Source: Priestia megaterium (lineage in GTDB: Bacteria; Bacillota; Bacilli; Bacillales; Bacillaceae_H). Taken from it: 64,000 nucleotides of DNA. The notes under the pieces are model-generated. The model saw nothing but the letters and a program-made list of their open reading frames with translations. It did no database searches and was not told where the DNA came from. Position 1 is the first letter of the stretch; every line of letters begins with the position of its first letter. The translations under genes and the position numbers were made by a program. The stretch spans positions 1,464,001 to 1,528,000 of the forward strand of contig NZ_CP085442.1 in NCBI RefSeq assembly GCF_023824195.1. The letters run 5' to 3'. Positions 40,761 to 50,176 of the stretch are shown piece by piece.

Positions 40761-42275
40761 TCACCACCACTTAAATCCGTCTTCTTTTAACAATTGATTT
40801 GAAGCTGCTGGTCCCATCGTACCCGCAGGATAAAAATGAAGAGGAAAGCGTTCATCATTAAAAACTTCTAAAATAGGTTGCACCCATTTCCAAGATAATT
40901 CAACTTCTTCCCAATGAGCAAAAAATGTGGAGTCTCCCTGTAAAGCATCAAATAACAGCAGTTCATAAGCTTCGGGTACTTCTTTTTGATTTGTTGAGAA
41001 ATTGATAAAAATAGGCTCGATTTTATTATCATTCAAAGGATTTTTGCTGTTTAATTGTAGCGAGATACCTTCATTTGGGCTAATTTCGACAACTAAAAGG
41101 TTAGGAATGACTTCTTCATCTGTATAAACATCCTTTAAAGGATGTTTAAATTCAATGACGATACGCGTGCATTTTTTACTCATTCTTTTTCCTGTGCGAA
41201 GATAGAAGGGCACTCCTTTCCAAAGCTCATGATCAATCCATACCCGGACTGCTATAAATGTGTCATTAACGGAAGCAGCATTGATGCCGGGCTCTTCTTT
41301 ATATCCTATAACGGAACGATCTTGGATTTTTCCCGCTTCATATTGACCTCTTATGACGTTCGAATGAATAAACTCTTTTTGTAGAGAGCGAAGGCTTTTC
41401 ATAATTTTTATCTTTTGTTGGCGAGTTTTTGCGATGTTAAGCGTCTTTGGTAGCTGCATGGCAGTCATCATAAGCATTTGAAGCATATGGTTTTGGAACA
41501 TATCCCTAATTGCACCGGACTGATCATAGTAATGCGCTCTTTCTTCTACACCAACTGTTTCACTAGCTGTAATTTGAACATTTGCAACGTAGTGATGATT
41601 CCATAGTGCTTGTAAAATAGGGTTTGCAGATGCTAAAGCCTCCAAATTTTGAATCATCGGTTTTCCTAGATAGTGGTCGATACGGTAAATCTCTTCTTCA
41701 TTGAACGTTTCAGTAAGCTTTTGATTTAACACTTGAGCAGATTGTAAATCGTGTCCGAAAGGCTTTTCGATAATAAGACGTTTCCAGCCTTTTGTAGATC
41801 CTAATCCGCCGCTATTTATATTTGAAGCAATAACATCTACAAATTCAGGAGCCACTGATAAATAGAAAAGACGATTTTCAGGAATATTTAATTCTGCTTC
41901 GCCTTCTTGAATGGCATGAAGCAACTGGTCATATCCATCACTATTGTTGACATCCATTTTATGATAGCGAACTGTCTGAAGAAATTCTTTTATCTTGGAT
42001 TCACCTTGTCTAAAGCGCCTTGAAAAAGTCTTTACTGATTCTTCTACATAGATTTGAAAGGCATCATCAGACCAGTTGCTTCTACCAGTACAAACAATAG
42101 AAAAGGAAGAAGGCAGCTTTTTATCTAAAAATAAATTATATAACGCAGGAAAAATTTTTCTTTTAGCCAAATCTCCTGTTGCTCCAAATAAGATAAAGGT
42201 CATAGAATCCACTTCTAACGCTTGTGGTGAATGAGACTTAAGACAATTATTACGTGAACGAGCTACACTGCCCAA
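40761..42275 (-). CDS. zwf: Glucose-6-phosphate dehydrogenase
   Basis: 504 residues. NADP-binding LFGATGDLAKRKIFP near residue 29, the active-site motif YRIDHYLGKPMIQN near residue 195, and the substrate region EKPFGHDL are all intact. The reaction is glucose-6-phosphate + NADP+ to 6-phosphogluconolactone + NADPH. A TTG start at 42275 is supported by AGGAGGA 6-7 nt upstream on the minus strand; the first internal Met (around residue 25) lies within the fold. It is divergent from hxlR. Since hexulose-phosphate synthase uses ribulose 5-phosphate, this copy may serve formaldehyde assimilation or oxidation. Confidence 0.95.
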   Translation of the reverse strand: MGSVARSRNNCLKSHSPQALEVDSMTFILFGATGDLAKRKIFPALYNLFLDKKLPSSFSIVCTGRSNWSDDAFQIYVEESVKTFSRRFRQGESKIKEFLQTVRYHKMDVNNSDGYDQLLHAIQEGEAELNIPENRLFYLSVAPEFVDVIASNINSGGLGSTKGWKRLIIEKPFGHDLQSAQVLNQKLTETFNEEEIYRIDHYLGKPMIQNLEALASANPILQALWNHHYVANVQITASETVGVEERAHYYDQSGAIRDMFQNHMLQMLMMTAMQLPKTLNIAKTRQQKIKIMKSLRSLQKEFIHSNVIRGQYEAGKIQDRSVIGYKEEPGINAASVNDTFIAVRVWIDHELWKGVPFYLRTGKRMSKKCTRIVIEFKHPLKDVYTDEEVIPNLLVVEISPNEGISLQLNSKNPLNDNKIEPIFINFSTNQKEVPEAYELLLFDALQGDSTFFAHWEEVELSWKWVQPILEVFNDERFPLHFYPAGTMGPAASNQLLKEDGFKWW

Positions 42276-42373
42276 TTGATCTCCTCCTTTATTTTAACGG
42301 TCTATTGCAGTGAATATAGTCTTTTACCATCTTTACAGATTACAGTATAGCAGGTACAATTTTCCTTTATAAG

Positions 42374-42401
42374 TAGACACTTTATTTTCATATAGTGTCT
42401 A
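42374..42401. promoter_or_regulatory. Inverted repeat in the zwf-hxlR divergent region
   Basis: TAGACACTTTA (42374-42384) and TATAGTGTCTA (42391-42401) pair at 10 of 11 positions. A TATACT -10 for hxlR lies at 42406-42411, so the repeat covers the -35 side. It is a good candidate for HxlR or another regulator. Confidence 0.5.
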
Positions 42402-42439
42402 AAACTATACTATTACGCATAAAAAGGGAGGAAAAAGGA

Positions 42440-42805
42440 TTGAGCAGACTTTTTAACAAAACGTTTAACTGTGAAAAGGAATTAACGTTAACGATTATTG
42501 GAGGCAAGTGGAAAATGTTGATTATGTGGCACTTAGGAAAAGAAGGGACGAAACGGTTTGGTGAGTTAAAGTCCATGATGCCGGGAATTACTCAGCGAAT
42601 GTTAGTAAGTCAGCTGCGAGAATTAGAAGAAGATCAAATCGTTCACCGAAAAGTCTATCCGGTTGTACCTCCAAAAGTTGAGTATTCCTTGACTGAACAC
42701 GGAAGAAGCTTGATGCCCATTCTTGAGAGCATGGATGAGTGGGGAAAAAATTATATGCAAACCGTTATAGAGCCTGAAATGAATAATTCCAGCCATATGG
42801 GTTAA
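42440..42805 (+). CDS. hxlR: HxlR-type formaldehyde-responsive activator
   Basis: 121 residues from the TTG at 42440 (GGGAGG upstream). An upstream GTG at 42395 lies in promoter sequence. The protein [80 protein letters not shown] closely matches B. subtilis HxlR, including the N-terminal Cys conserved in the family. HxlR activates the hxlAB operon in response to formaldehyde. Here hxlA follows 200 bp downstream. Confidence 0.92.
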   Translation: MSRLFNKTFNCEKELTLTIIGGKWKMLIMWHLGKEGTKRFGELKSMMPGITQRMLVSQLRELEEDQIVHRKVYPVVPPKVEYSLTEHGRSLMPILESMDEWGKNYMQTVIEPEMNNSSHMG

Positions 42806-43005
42806 AATCTTTTGTTGAAAAGATAAAACTAACCTAATTATTCAGAATTTTCTAAAATAAACACAAATGATACGCTGCATCGAAGCGTCCATAGTATATT
42901 TTTAGTGACTATATGTTTTAAAAGTGCCTACTTCTTTTTTGAAAGTAACGGTTTTACAATGAATTCATGCTAGACAACCCCATTTAATGAAGGAGTGAAG
43001 TAGGT

Positions 43006-43647
43006 ATGGAACTTCAATTAGCATTGGATCTTGTAAATATTTCAGAGGCAAAAGAAGTAGTGCAGGAGGTTCAAGAGTATATCGATATTGTAGAAATTGG
43101 TACTCCAGTTGTGATTAACGAAGGGCTAAAAGCAGTCAAAGAAATCAAGGAAGCCTTTCCGTCTTTAAAGGTATTAGCTGATTTGAAAATTATGGATGCA
43201 GGTGCTTATGAAGTAATGAAAGCTTCTGAAGCGGGTGCTAGTATTATTACCATTCTTGGCGCTACTGATGATTCGACTATAAAAGGCGCTGTAGAAGAGG
43301 CCAAAAAACAAGGAACACAAATTCTTGTTGATATGATTAATATAAAAAACCTTGAACAACGTGCAAAAGAAGTCGATGCACTCGGTGTAGACTATATTTG
43401 TGTACACACGGGATATGATCTTCAAGCCGAAGGAGAAACCCCGTTCGAGCAGCTGCAAACGATTAAACGAGTTGTGAAAAATGCAAAAACAGCGGTGGCA
43501 GGAGGCATTAAACTGAATACACTTCCAGAAGTTGTGCAGTCAAAGCCTGATCTTGTGATTGTAGGCGGGGGGATTACAAGTGAAAAAGACAAAAGAAACG
43601 TTGCAGAAGAAATGAAAAAAGTAGTCAAACAAGCAACTTTGGTCTAA
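43006..43647 (+). CDS. hxlA: 3-Hexulose-6-phosphate synthase
   Basis: 213 residues, a single TIM-barrel of the OMP decarboxylase superfamily. Diagnostic motifs are MELQLALDLVNISEA, DIVEIGTPVVINEG, the DLKIMDAG metal/catalytic motif near residue 62, and VAGGIKLNTLPE with VIVGGGIT near the end. It condenses formaldehyde with ribulose 5-phosphate to 3-hexulose 6-phosphate. The usual next gene, hxlB (isomerase), is not here: a terminator follows, then betaine demethylation genes. The ATG has AAGGAG upstream. Confidence 0.94.
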   Translation: MELQLALDLVNISEAKEVVQEVQEYIDIVEIGTPVVINEGLKAVKEIKEAFPSLKVLADLKIMDAGAYEVMKASEAGASIITILGATDDSTIKGAVEEAKKQGTQILVDMINIKNLEQRAKEVDALGVDYICVHTGYDLQAEGETPFEQLQTIKRVVKNAKTAVAGGIKLNTLPEVVQSKPDLVIVGGGITSEKDKRNVAEEMKKVVKQATLV

Positions 43648-43701
43648 AAATAAGCAAAAGTATTTAAGCGTTCAAAATCAATTAATCGGTAAATGGTTTA
43701 A

Positions 43702-43740
43702 AAAGAAGATAGCTAAGTTATTTTAGCTATCTTCTTTCCG
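43702..43740 (+). terminator. Rho-independent terminator after hxlA
   Basis: AAAGAAGATAGCTAA (43702-43716) pairs perfectly with TTAGCTATCTTCTTT (43723-43737). Confidence 0.85.
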
Positions 43741-44010
43741 GCATTTTTAGTATAACCATTCATTGATAAGAGTCATTTTGACAGATAGATAGTTTCTTTA
43801 AAATTCGTTATTCGAAAGAAAAAAACGGCGGTTTTTCTGAGATTTTAAAGTTAAGAAAGCGTTATCCGAACATTAGCGGAAGAAAGTGCAAAAAAAATCT
43901 ATGTCACACTTTTTAACAAAATACTTTAAAAATTCTTAATATTAAAAATATAATTAACTATCGACAATATTTAACATCTTTAAATGAAAAAAGGAGGGAG
44001 ATATGAAGTG
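43741..44010. other. Intergenic region upstream of the betaine demethylation genes
   Basis: No ORF seen. A TTGACA at about 43779 has TAAAAT 15 bp downstream, a weak promoter. AAGAAAGCGTTATCCG near 43853 resembles a cre site with two mismatches. The last 100 bases are very AT-rich. A GGAGGG ribosome site lies at 43993. Confidence 0.35.
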
Positions 44011-46434
44011 ATGGAACATAAGAGGATAGTAGTGATAGGAGCTGGAATTGTCGGGTGCAGCATTGCCTACTATTTAAGTAAAATGGGGCAAAGAAACATA
44101 ACAGTGATTGAGCAAGGCCCTTTGTTTGAAACGGGAGGATCTACTTCTCACGCTCCGGGGCTTGTATTTCAGCTTAGCTTTTCAAAAATCCTGACAACAC
44201 TAGCTTCTCAAACAGTCGAGACCTTTAAAGAGTTGAGTATAGATGAACAGCGCTCTTTTTACCCAGTCGGCAGTTTAGAAGTTGCCCGTACACCCGAGCG
44301 ATTAGAAGATCTAAAGAGAAAGGCTGGTGTTGCCAGCTCATGGGGAATCGAAGCTTTTCTTCTTTCACCGCAGGAATGCGCGGAAAAAAATTCGCTGATT
44401 TGTCCTGAGCGTATTTGCGGAGGTCTCTATGTTCCGTCAGACGGTATTGCCAAACCTTTGCATGCTGTTGATAAAATGACTCGCTTTTCTAAGGAATGCG
44501 GCGTAGAATTTTACGGTCATACAGAAGTGACGAATATTGAAGTGGCAAATGGTCAAGTAAAAGCAGTGTACACGAGTGCTGGAAAGTTTGAAGCAGATGT
44601 AATCGTCTGCTGTGCCGGATTTTGGGGGCCACGCATCGGAGAAATGGTCGGTGTAACAATCCCTCTTCAACCAATGGCTCATCAATATGTGTTTACAAAT
44701 GATTTACTTGAATTGAATGGAGAAACGGAAGAAGCTGCGACTCCTCTTATTCGAGATCAGGATAATGCAATTTATTTTCGTCAGGTAGACAAAGGGCTTG
44801 GGATTGGATCATATCAGCATGACCCGTTTCCGGTCGAACTCAGTGACATCACCAAATACGGAGAAACAAAAGAAATGCCTTCTGTTAAACCTTTTACGCC
44901 AAAAGATTTTGAAAAACCATGGGAAGATGCAATGGAATTAATTCCGGCATTAAAACAAGCGGGAATAAAAAAAGGAATGAATGGTATTTTTTCCTTCACG
45001 CCCGATGGCATGCCGCTGCTTGGCGAAGCACAAGCAGTAGGGGGATTTTGGGTAGCCGAAGCCATATGGGTAACGCACTCTGCAGGTGTCGCGAAGCAAA
45101 TGGCTGAATGGATGATGAATGGTGCACCGACTGTGGATTTAGAGCTATGCGATATTAATCGTTTCGATACGTATGCATGCAGCCCAGTTTATTACAAACA
45201 GCGGTCTATTGAAGAGTATGAAGAAGTTTATAGCATTCATCATCCATTTATGCAGCGAAAAGTATCGCGAAACATGCGCGTAAGTCCATTTTATATGCGT
45301 CAGCAAGAACTAAAAGCGTATTTTAACGAAAAAGCAGGGTGGGAGCAGCCGCAGTGGTATGAAGCTAACTATTCGCTTATATCCATATATGAAAAGATGA
45401 TGTTAATAAGAAATGGGTGGTCCGCTGAATATTGGTCACCGATTATCGAGGCTGAACAGTTGCATACTCGTCAGTACGCAGCGATTTACGATACAACGGC
45501 AGCAAAGAAAAGGTTGGAAATTAAAGGGAAAGGAGCTCTCCAGTTTTTACAGAAACTAACGACAGGAAATATAGACATTGCAGTAGGTCAAAGCATACGT
45601 ACATGTATGTTGCATGAGCTAGGCGGCATAAAAGATCAAATAATGGTTATTCGCAAAAGTATATCAACTTTTTTGATTGTTTGTACAGGAGCTGTAGAAG
45701 CAAGCTGGATTCAAAAACACGTGCCTCAAAACGGTCAAGTTGTTTTTCAAGATGTAACGTCAGGGACATGCAGTGTAGCATTAATCGGCCCTAAAGCTAC
45801 AGAAGTAATGGAGTCCGTGATTCAGCGTTCAGACCTTCGTGGCGATTGGATTCAAGGGCAAGCGAAAACCCTGTTTATTGAAAATAGTTCAGTTCTTGCT
45901 CTGCGTGATTCCTACGGGGGAATGGAGAGATGGGAATTGATTACTACTTCTGATCAAGGCCTGAATTTATGGGATTTATTAATTGAACAAGGACAGCCTT
46001 ATCAGCTGATTGCTGGGGGAGACCGAGCTCTTGAAAACCTTCGAATTGAATTTTTTTCGTTAAAAAGCGGGAAAGACTTTTGGAGCGAACATCATCCATA
46101 TGAAGTCAACCTTCATGAAATGGTTGATTTAACAAAACCAGTTTTTATTGGAAAAGAAGCATTACTTGATCGTCAGCGAAAAGATTCTGAAACAGTATTA
46201 GCGACGCTCATATTAGATGATCCTTCAGCGATAGTAATGGGATATGAACCGGTCTTTTATGGAGAAACGGCCCTCGGATTTGTGACAAGTGCTGGCTATT
46301 CATACAGCTTAGGCAAAGGAATTGTACACACCTTATTATCTCAAGCTGTAAATGAAGAAATGGTTTTAGAAGTTGAATACTTTGGTCAGCGTTATAAAGC
46401 AACAATGATGACACACTCCCCAGCGGTAGTTTAA
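44011..46434 (+). CDS. Dimethylglycine/sarcosine demethylase-like FAD enzyme with GcvT domain
   Basis: About 807 residues. The ATG at 44011 or the GTG at 44008 start are best placed relative to GGAGGG; an ATG at 43984 precedes that site. The N-terminal half is a DAO-type FAD domain (VVIGAGIVGCSIAYYLSKMG, then TGGSTSHAPGLVFQ with the histidine typical of covalent flavin in dimethylglycine enzymes, and late GMPLLGEAQAVGGFWVAEAIWVTHSAGVAK). The C-terminal half is GcvT-like (LRIEFFSLKSGKDFWSEHHPYEV, LTKPVFIGKEALL). Such fusions oxidatively demethylate dimethylglycine, passing the one-carbon unit to tetrahydrofolate or releasing formaldehyde. Confidence 0.88.
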   Translation: MEHKRIVVIGAGIVGCSIAYYLSKMGQRNITVIEQGPLFETGGSTSHAPGLVFQLSFSKILTTLASQTVETFKELSIDEQRSFYPVGSLEVARTPERLEDLKRKAGVASSWGIEAFLLSPQECAEKNSLICPERICGGLYVPSDGIAKPLHAVDKMTRFSKECGVEFYGHTEVTNIEVANGQVKAVYTSAGKFEADVIVCCAGFWGPRIGEMVGVTIPLQPMAHQYVFTNDLLELNGETEEAATPLIRDQDNAIYFRQVDKGLGIGSYQHDPFPVELSDITKYGETKEMPSVKPFTPKDFEKPWEDAMELIPALKQAGIKKGMNGIFSFTPDGMPLLGEAQAVGGFWVAEAIWVTHSAGVAKQMAEWMMNGAPTVDLELCDINRFDTYACSPVYYKQRSIEEYEEVYSIHHPFMQRKVSRNMRVSPFYMRQQELKAYFNEKAGWEQPQWYEANYSLISIYEKMMLIRNGWSAEYWSPIIEAEQLHTRQYAAIYDTTAAKKRLEIKGKGALQFLQKLTTGNIDIAVGQSIRTCMLHELGGIKDQIMVIRKSISTFLIVCTGAVEASWIQKHVPQNGQVVFQDVTSGTCSVALIGPKATEVMESVIQRSDLRGDWIQGQAKTLFIENSSVLALRDSYGGMERWELITTSDQGLNLWDLLIEQGQPYQLIAGGDRALENLRIEFFSLKSGKDFWSEHHPYEVNLHEMVDLTKPVFIGKEALLDRQRKDSETVLATLILDDPSAIVMGYEPVFYGETALGFVTSAGYSYSLGKGIVHTLLSQAVNEEMVLEVEYFGQRYKATMMTHSPAVV

Positions 46435-46464
46435 TTGATCAATCGAAAGGTAGGAGGAATGCAG

Positions 46465-47625
46465 ATGTCAACATATTATGATGTCATTATTATCGGATTA
46501 GGAGCTATGGGGAGTACGGCTGCTTATCAGCTCGCCAAAAAAGGTCAGCGGGTATTGGGGTTAGAACAATACGGTCCCGCCCATGACCTGGGATCGAGCC
46601 ACGGCGGCTCTAGAATCATTCGACAGTCGTATTTTGAAGACCCTGCTTATGTTCCATTATTGCTTCGCGCCTACGAATTGTGGGAGGAAATTGAAAGAGA
46701 AAGCGGTCAAGAAATTCTGACGGTTACCGGTGGACTTATGATGGGACCTACTGATAGCTTGACGGTCTCTGGAAGCATTGAAAGCTCTAAACAGTGGAAT
46801 CTTGCGTATGAGATTCTAGAAGCAAAGGATATTTACAAACGGTTTCCGGCGTTTACACCTTCACCTGCTACAATCGCCCTGTACGAAGAAAAAGCTGGAT
46901 TTGTTAGGCCGGAAGCGAGCGTATATACTCACCTTCTTCAAGCAGAAAAGTACGGAGCTGAGCTTCACTTTTTTGAGGAAGTGGTGTCGTGGGAAGCTCA
47001 TCCTTCTGGTGAAGGTGTGCGCGTTGTAACAGCTAATGGAATATATGAAGCTGGAAAAATCATTATTTCTGCAGGCGCTTGGGCACCCGATTTATTACGA
47101 GATTTAGGCGTTAGCTTACAAGTAGAGCGTCATGTGCAAATGTTTTTTGAACCAACACAAGGAATAGATGTTTTTTCAGTGGGAAAACAGCCGATTTATA
47201 TTTGGGAAGCAGATGATTATGTGCAGTTGTATGGTTTCCCTTCTTTTGGATTAAAGGCTGAAGGAGCAAAAGTGGCGTTTTTCCGAAAAGGAACAGCGTG
47301 TACGCCGGAAACGATTGATCGAAATATATATGAAGACGAAGTGAACATGATGCGGCACTATCTAGCTCAAGGTCTTCCGCAGCTTAACGGTCGATTTTTA
47401 CAAGGGAAAACGTGCATGTATACCAATACACCAGATGAACATTTTGTCATTTCACTGCATCCTGAATATCCTCAAGTAGCGATTGCAGCGGGATTTTCTG
47501 GACATGGGTTTAAGTTTGCAAGCGTAGTAGGAGAGATTTTAGCAGATTTAGTGATAGAGGGAAAAACCAATCACCCAATTGATTTGTTTACTCCGCAGCG
47601 ATTTGCGGCGAATAAAATAGTATAA
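46465..47625 (+). CDS. soxA: Monomeric sarcosine oxidase (MSOX/SolA family)
   Basis: 386 residues from the ATG at 46465 (GGAGGA six nt upstream). FAD motif VIIIGLGAMGSTAAYQLAKKG, then DLGSSHGGSRIIRQSYFEDPAYVPL, which matches the active-site segment of monomeric sarcosine oxidases. GKTCMYTNTPDEHFVI near residue 307 carries the cysteine that covalently binds FAD. It oxidises sarcosine to glycine, formaldehyde and hydrogen peroxide; N-methyltryptophan oxidase is the main alternative. It is in one operon with the demethylase before it (30 bp gap) and the Rieske gene after it. Confidence 0.9.
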   Translation: MSTYYDVIIIGLGAMGSTAAYQLAKKGQRVLGLEQYGPAHDLGSSHGGSRIIRQSYFEDPAYVPLLLRAYELWEEIERESGQEILTVTGGLMMGPTDSLTVSGSIESSKQWNLAYEILEAKDIYKRFPAFTPSPATIALYEEKAGFVRPEASVYTHLLQAEKYGAELHFFEEVVSWEAHPSGEGVRVVTANGIYEAGKIIISAGAWAPDLLRDLGVSLQVERHVQMFFEPTQGIDVFSVGKQPIYIWEADDYVQLYGFPSFGLKAEGAKVAFFRKGTACTPETIDRNIYEDEVNMMRHYLAQGLPQLNGRFLQGKTCMYTNTPDEHFVISLHPEYPQVAIAAGFSGHGFKFASVVGEILADLVIEGKTNHPIDLFTPQRFAANKIV

Positions 47626-47691
47626 ATCGTCGTCAGCTCTTGCGAATGGTTCTATTTAAATGTTTCTAAAGAAGCGAAGGAGGAATAGTAG

Positions 47692-48840
47692 ATGGTTATG
47701 GAACATGGTTTAGTGAATGATAATGGGAGACTTGAGCCCACGTTGAAAGGAGAGCTGTATACATCTTCCGACATTTTTAAGTTAGAAAAAGATCATATAT
47801 TTTCTAAATCATGGAGTTTAGTTGCATTTGAATACGAAATAGCAGAACCAGGACAATATATTACGACGAGAGTTGAAGGCGAAAATATTTTAATTACTAG
47901 AGGAAAAGATCACGTGCTGCGTGGATTCTTGAACGTATGTCGGCATCGAGGAGCTAAGCTGTGCAGCCAAGCATCCGATAAAGCAGGTGTCATTCGCTGT
48001 CCATATCATTCATGGAGCTATAGCTTAGATGGTGATTTAGTAGGTGTTCCTAACACAAGCCACTGTCGAGAAGAACTCGTGCATAACGAAAATTACGGAC
48101 TAACATCCGTTCACATTGAAGTGTGGCACGGCATGGTTTGGGTTAATTTATCAGACAATCCTATGTCTGTTGAATATCAGCTAGACACACAAATTTTTGA
48201 TCGTTTTGGAGAACTTTATACGTTTGCTAGATATGAAATTCAAAACTTAAAATCCGCTCATCGTGAAGAATATGAAGTCGAGGCAAACTGGAAGCTTATT
48301 GTAGAAAACTTTCAAGAGTGTTATCACTGTTCCTCTATTCACCCTGAACTTACGGCAACGCTGCCTGAATTTCGTTCGGGAGTCGGTACTCAAAGTTCCG
48401 TGGGAGGCGGAGCTAAGTTTGGGGATGAATTAGAAGCTTTTTCAATCAGCGGGAAAGGAAGCCGTCCTATGTTAAAAGGATTGCTTCCTGAAGATGACCG
48501 CACGTATTTTGGCATTACCGTTCTGCCGCTTGTATTTATCAATTTAACACCGGATCACGTTATTATTCATCGTATTATTCCAATTAGTGCGGAAAAGTCT
48601 AAAGTGATTTGTGAATGGTTATTCGACCCGGAAGAAATGGCTAAGCCTGATTTTGACCCAAAAGATGCCGTGGAATTATTTCACCGCGTTAATTTACAAG
48701 ACTTTGAAGCGTGTGAGTGGTGTCAAGAAAATATGAGTTCAAAATCTTATAAAGAAGGAGGTATTTTAGTACCTATCGAACAGCACGTTTCTCATTTTTA
48801 CAATTATGTATTGGAAGCAATCGGTATGAAGGTCGAATAG
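47692..48840 (+). CDS. gbcA: Rieske oxygenase, glycine betaine monooxygenase type
   Basis: 382 residues. Rieske cluster CRHRGAKLCSQ with CPYHSWSY (C-x-H ... C-xx-H), residues about 83-105. The catalytic non-heme iron motif is ENFQECYHCSSIHPEL (E-xx-Y-H-x4-H). This alpha-subunit layout without a beta subunit matches GbcA, which demethylates glycine betaine to dimethylglycine and formaldehyde. GbcA needs a reductase (GbcB); none lies in the window, so it must be elsewhere or another reductase is used. The start ATG has GAAGGAGG upstream. Neighbours continue the demethylation series. Confidence 0.88.
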   Translation: MVMEHGLVNDNGRLEPTLKGELYTSSDIFKLEKDHIFSKSWSLVAFEYEIAEPGQYITTRVEGENILITRGKDHVLRGFLNVCRHRGAKLCSQASDKAGVIRCPYHSWSYSLDGDLVGVPNTSHCREELVHNENYGLTSVHIEVWHGMVWVNLSDNPMSVEYQLDTQIFDRFGELYTFARYEIQNLKSAHREEYEVEANWKLIVENFQECYHCSSIHPELTATLPEFRSGVGTQSSVGGGAKFGDELEAFSISGKGSRPMLKGLLPEDDRTYFGITVLPLVFINLTPDHVIIHRIIPISAEKSKVICEWLFDPEEMAKPDFDPKDAVELFHRVNLQDFEACEWCQENMSSKSYKEGGILVPIEQHVSHFYNYVLEAIGMKVE

Positions 48841-48845
48841 TAAGT

Positions 48846-48888
48846 AGAAGTGGCCTGACACGTTACCTCGAGGTGTCAGACCACTTCT
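48846..48888 (+). other. Stable hairpin between gbcA and opuAA without a T-run
   Basis: AGAAGTGGCCTGACAC (48846-48861) and GTGTCAGACCACTTCT (48873-48888) pair at 15 of 16 positions, 11-nt loop. It is followed by AACAATCTAA rather than Ts. It could be an mRNA-processing or stability element. Confidence 0.65.
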
Positions 48889-48920
48889 AACAATCTAATT
48901 TAAAATAAGGGGGAAATAAA

Positions 48921-50174
48921 TTGAGTACAAGCTCTAAACTAACAGAACCCATTATCCGCGTTACCGATGTTTCAAAAGTATTTGGTCACCAAAAAGAACA
49001 GGCTCTTAAGCTACGAGAAGCTGGACAAAGTAAATATGAAGTCGAACAAGCTACTAAGACAACCGTTGCTATTTACAATGCTTATTTCGAAGTGAAAAAG
49101 GGAGAAACCTTTGTGTTAATTGGATTATCAGGAAGCGGTAAATCTACTTTACTTCGATGCTTGAACGGGCTTGTAGAACCAACAGAAGGGACGGTATATC
49201 TAGAAAATACAGATATTTCTCATATGCCAAAAAGGCAGCTTCAGGAAGTCCGGAGAAATAAAATTGGGATGGTCTTTCAAAATGTGGGCCTCCTTCCAAA
49301 CCGCACCGTGATTGACAATATTACGTTCGGTCTAGAGATACAAGGCGTATCGGCAAACGAAAGGGAAAAGCGAGGTAAAAAGGCGCTTGAAATGGTGGGC
49401 TTAAATGGACAAGCTTATAAAAGAGTTTATGAATTATCAGGAGGTATGCAGCAGCGGGTTGGATTAGCAAGAGCTCTTGCTTCTGAACAGGAGATTTTGT
49501 TGATGGATGAGCCTTTTTCAGCTTTAGATCCTCTTATTCGAAGAGATATGCAAAAGCTATTTCTTGATATTCAGGGAGAAGTACAAAAAACAGTTATTTT
49601 TGTGACGCATGATTTGGATGAAGCATTAACTTTAGGCCACCGGGCTGCCGTGATGAAAGACGGGGAAATTGTACAACTTGGAACCGCTGAAGATATTTTA
49701 AGTCAACCGGCAACTGATTATGTAAAGCTGCTTGTTCAAGACGTTAATTACGGCAAAATTCGCCTTGCTAAAGACGCGGTGGTTCCGGTAGAAACGGCAG
49801 CCTATGAGTATGAATCACCGCAAGTTGTATTAAGAAGAATGAGAACCAATCATTTATCTACTATTTTTGTTCTTGATAGTGCTGACCGCTTATTGGGCTT
49901 AATGAGCATTTATACAGTGATGGAGCTGATAGAAGCTCATAAGCATGATTTAAAAGGAAAAGAAATGACACAGCCGCATTGTGTTAATCCTGATATGTCT
50001 TTACAAGAAATGATTCCTCTATTTACAGACAGTCATTCGCCTGTAGTTATTGTTGATAATCATCATCGCCTACAAGGTATGATTTCCCCAAGCACTCTTA
50101 TTGCAAATCTCACTGAACGCACTGCAGTGACCGAGCAACAAGAAGTTAAGTCATATCAAATGGAGGTCCGATAA
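48921..50174 (+). CDS. opuAA: Glycine betaine ABC transporter ATPase with CBS domains
   Basis: 417 residues. TTG start at 48921, with AAGGGGG upstream. Walker A GLSGSGKST near residue 72, signature LSGGMQQRVGLARAL, Walker B ILLMDEPFSALDP, H-loop VTHDLDEA. The C-terminal part holds two CBS domains (ESPQVVLRRMRTNHLSTIFVLD, then MIPLFTDSHSPVVIVD), typical of OpuA/ProV ATPases, which sense ionic strength. The N-terminal LREAGQSKYEVEQATKTTVAI segment before the Walker A is a ProV feature. The position after gbcA suggests uptake of betaine for catabolism. Confidence 0.94.
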   Translation: MSTSSKLTEPIIRVTDVSKVFGHQKEQALKLREAGQSKYEVEQATKTTVAIYNAYFEVKKGETFVLIGLSGSGKSTLLRCLNGLVEPTEGTVYLENTDISHMPKRQLQEVRRNKIGMVFQNVGLLPNRTVIDNITFGLEIQGVSANEREKRGKKALEMVGLNGQAYKRVYELSGGMQQRVGLARALASEQEILLMDEPFSALDPLIRRDMQKLFLDIQGEVQKTVIFVTHDLDEALTLGHRAAVMKDGEIVQLGTAEDILSQPATDYVKLLVQDVNYGKIRLAKDAVVPVETAAYEYESPQVVLRRMRTNHLSTIFVLDSADRLLGLMSIYTVMELIEAHKHDLKGKEMTQPHCVNPDMSLQEMIPLFTDSHSPVVIVDNHHRLQGMISPSTLIANLTERTAVTEQQEVKSYQMEVR

Positions 50175-50176
50175 AT

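Noticed and set aside
43741..44010. Sigma-54 (SigL) promoter before the betaine genes
   Set aside because: TGTCACACTTTTTAAC near 43902 was considered, but it does not fit the TGGCAC-N5-TTGC pattern well and no enhancer-binding regulator gene is adjacent.
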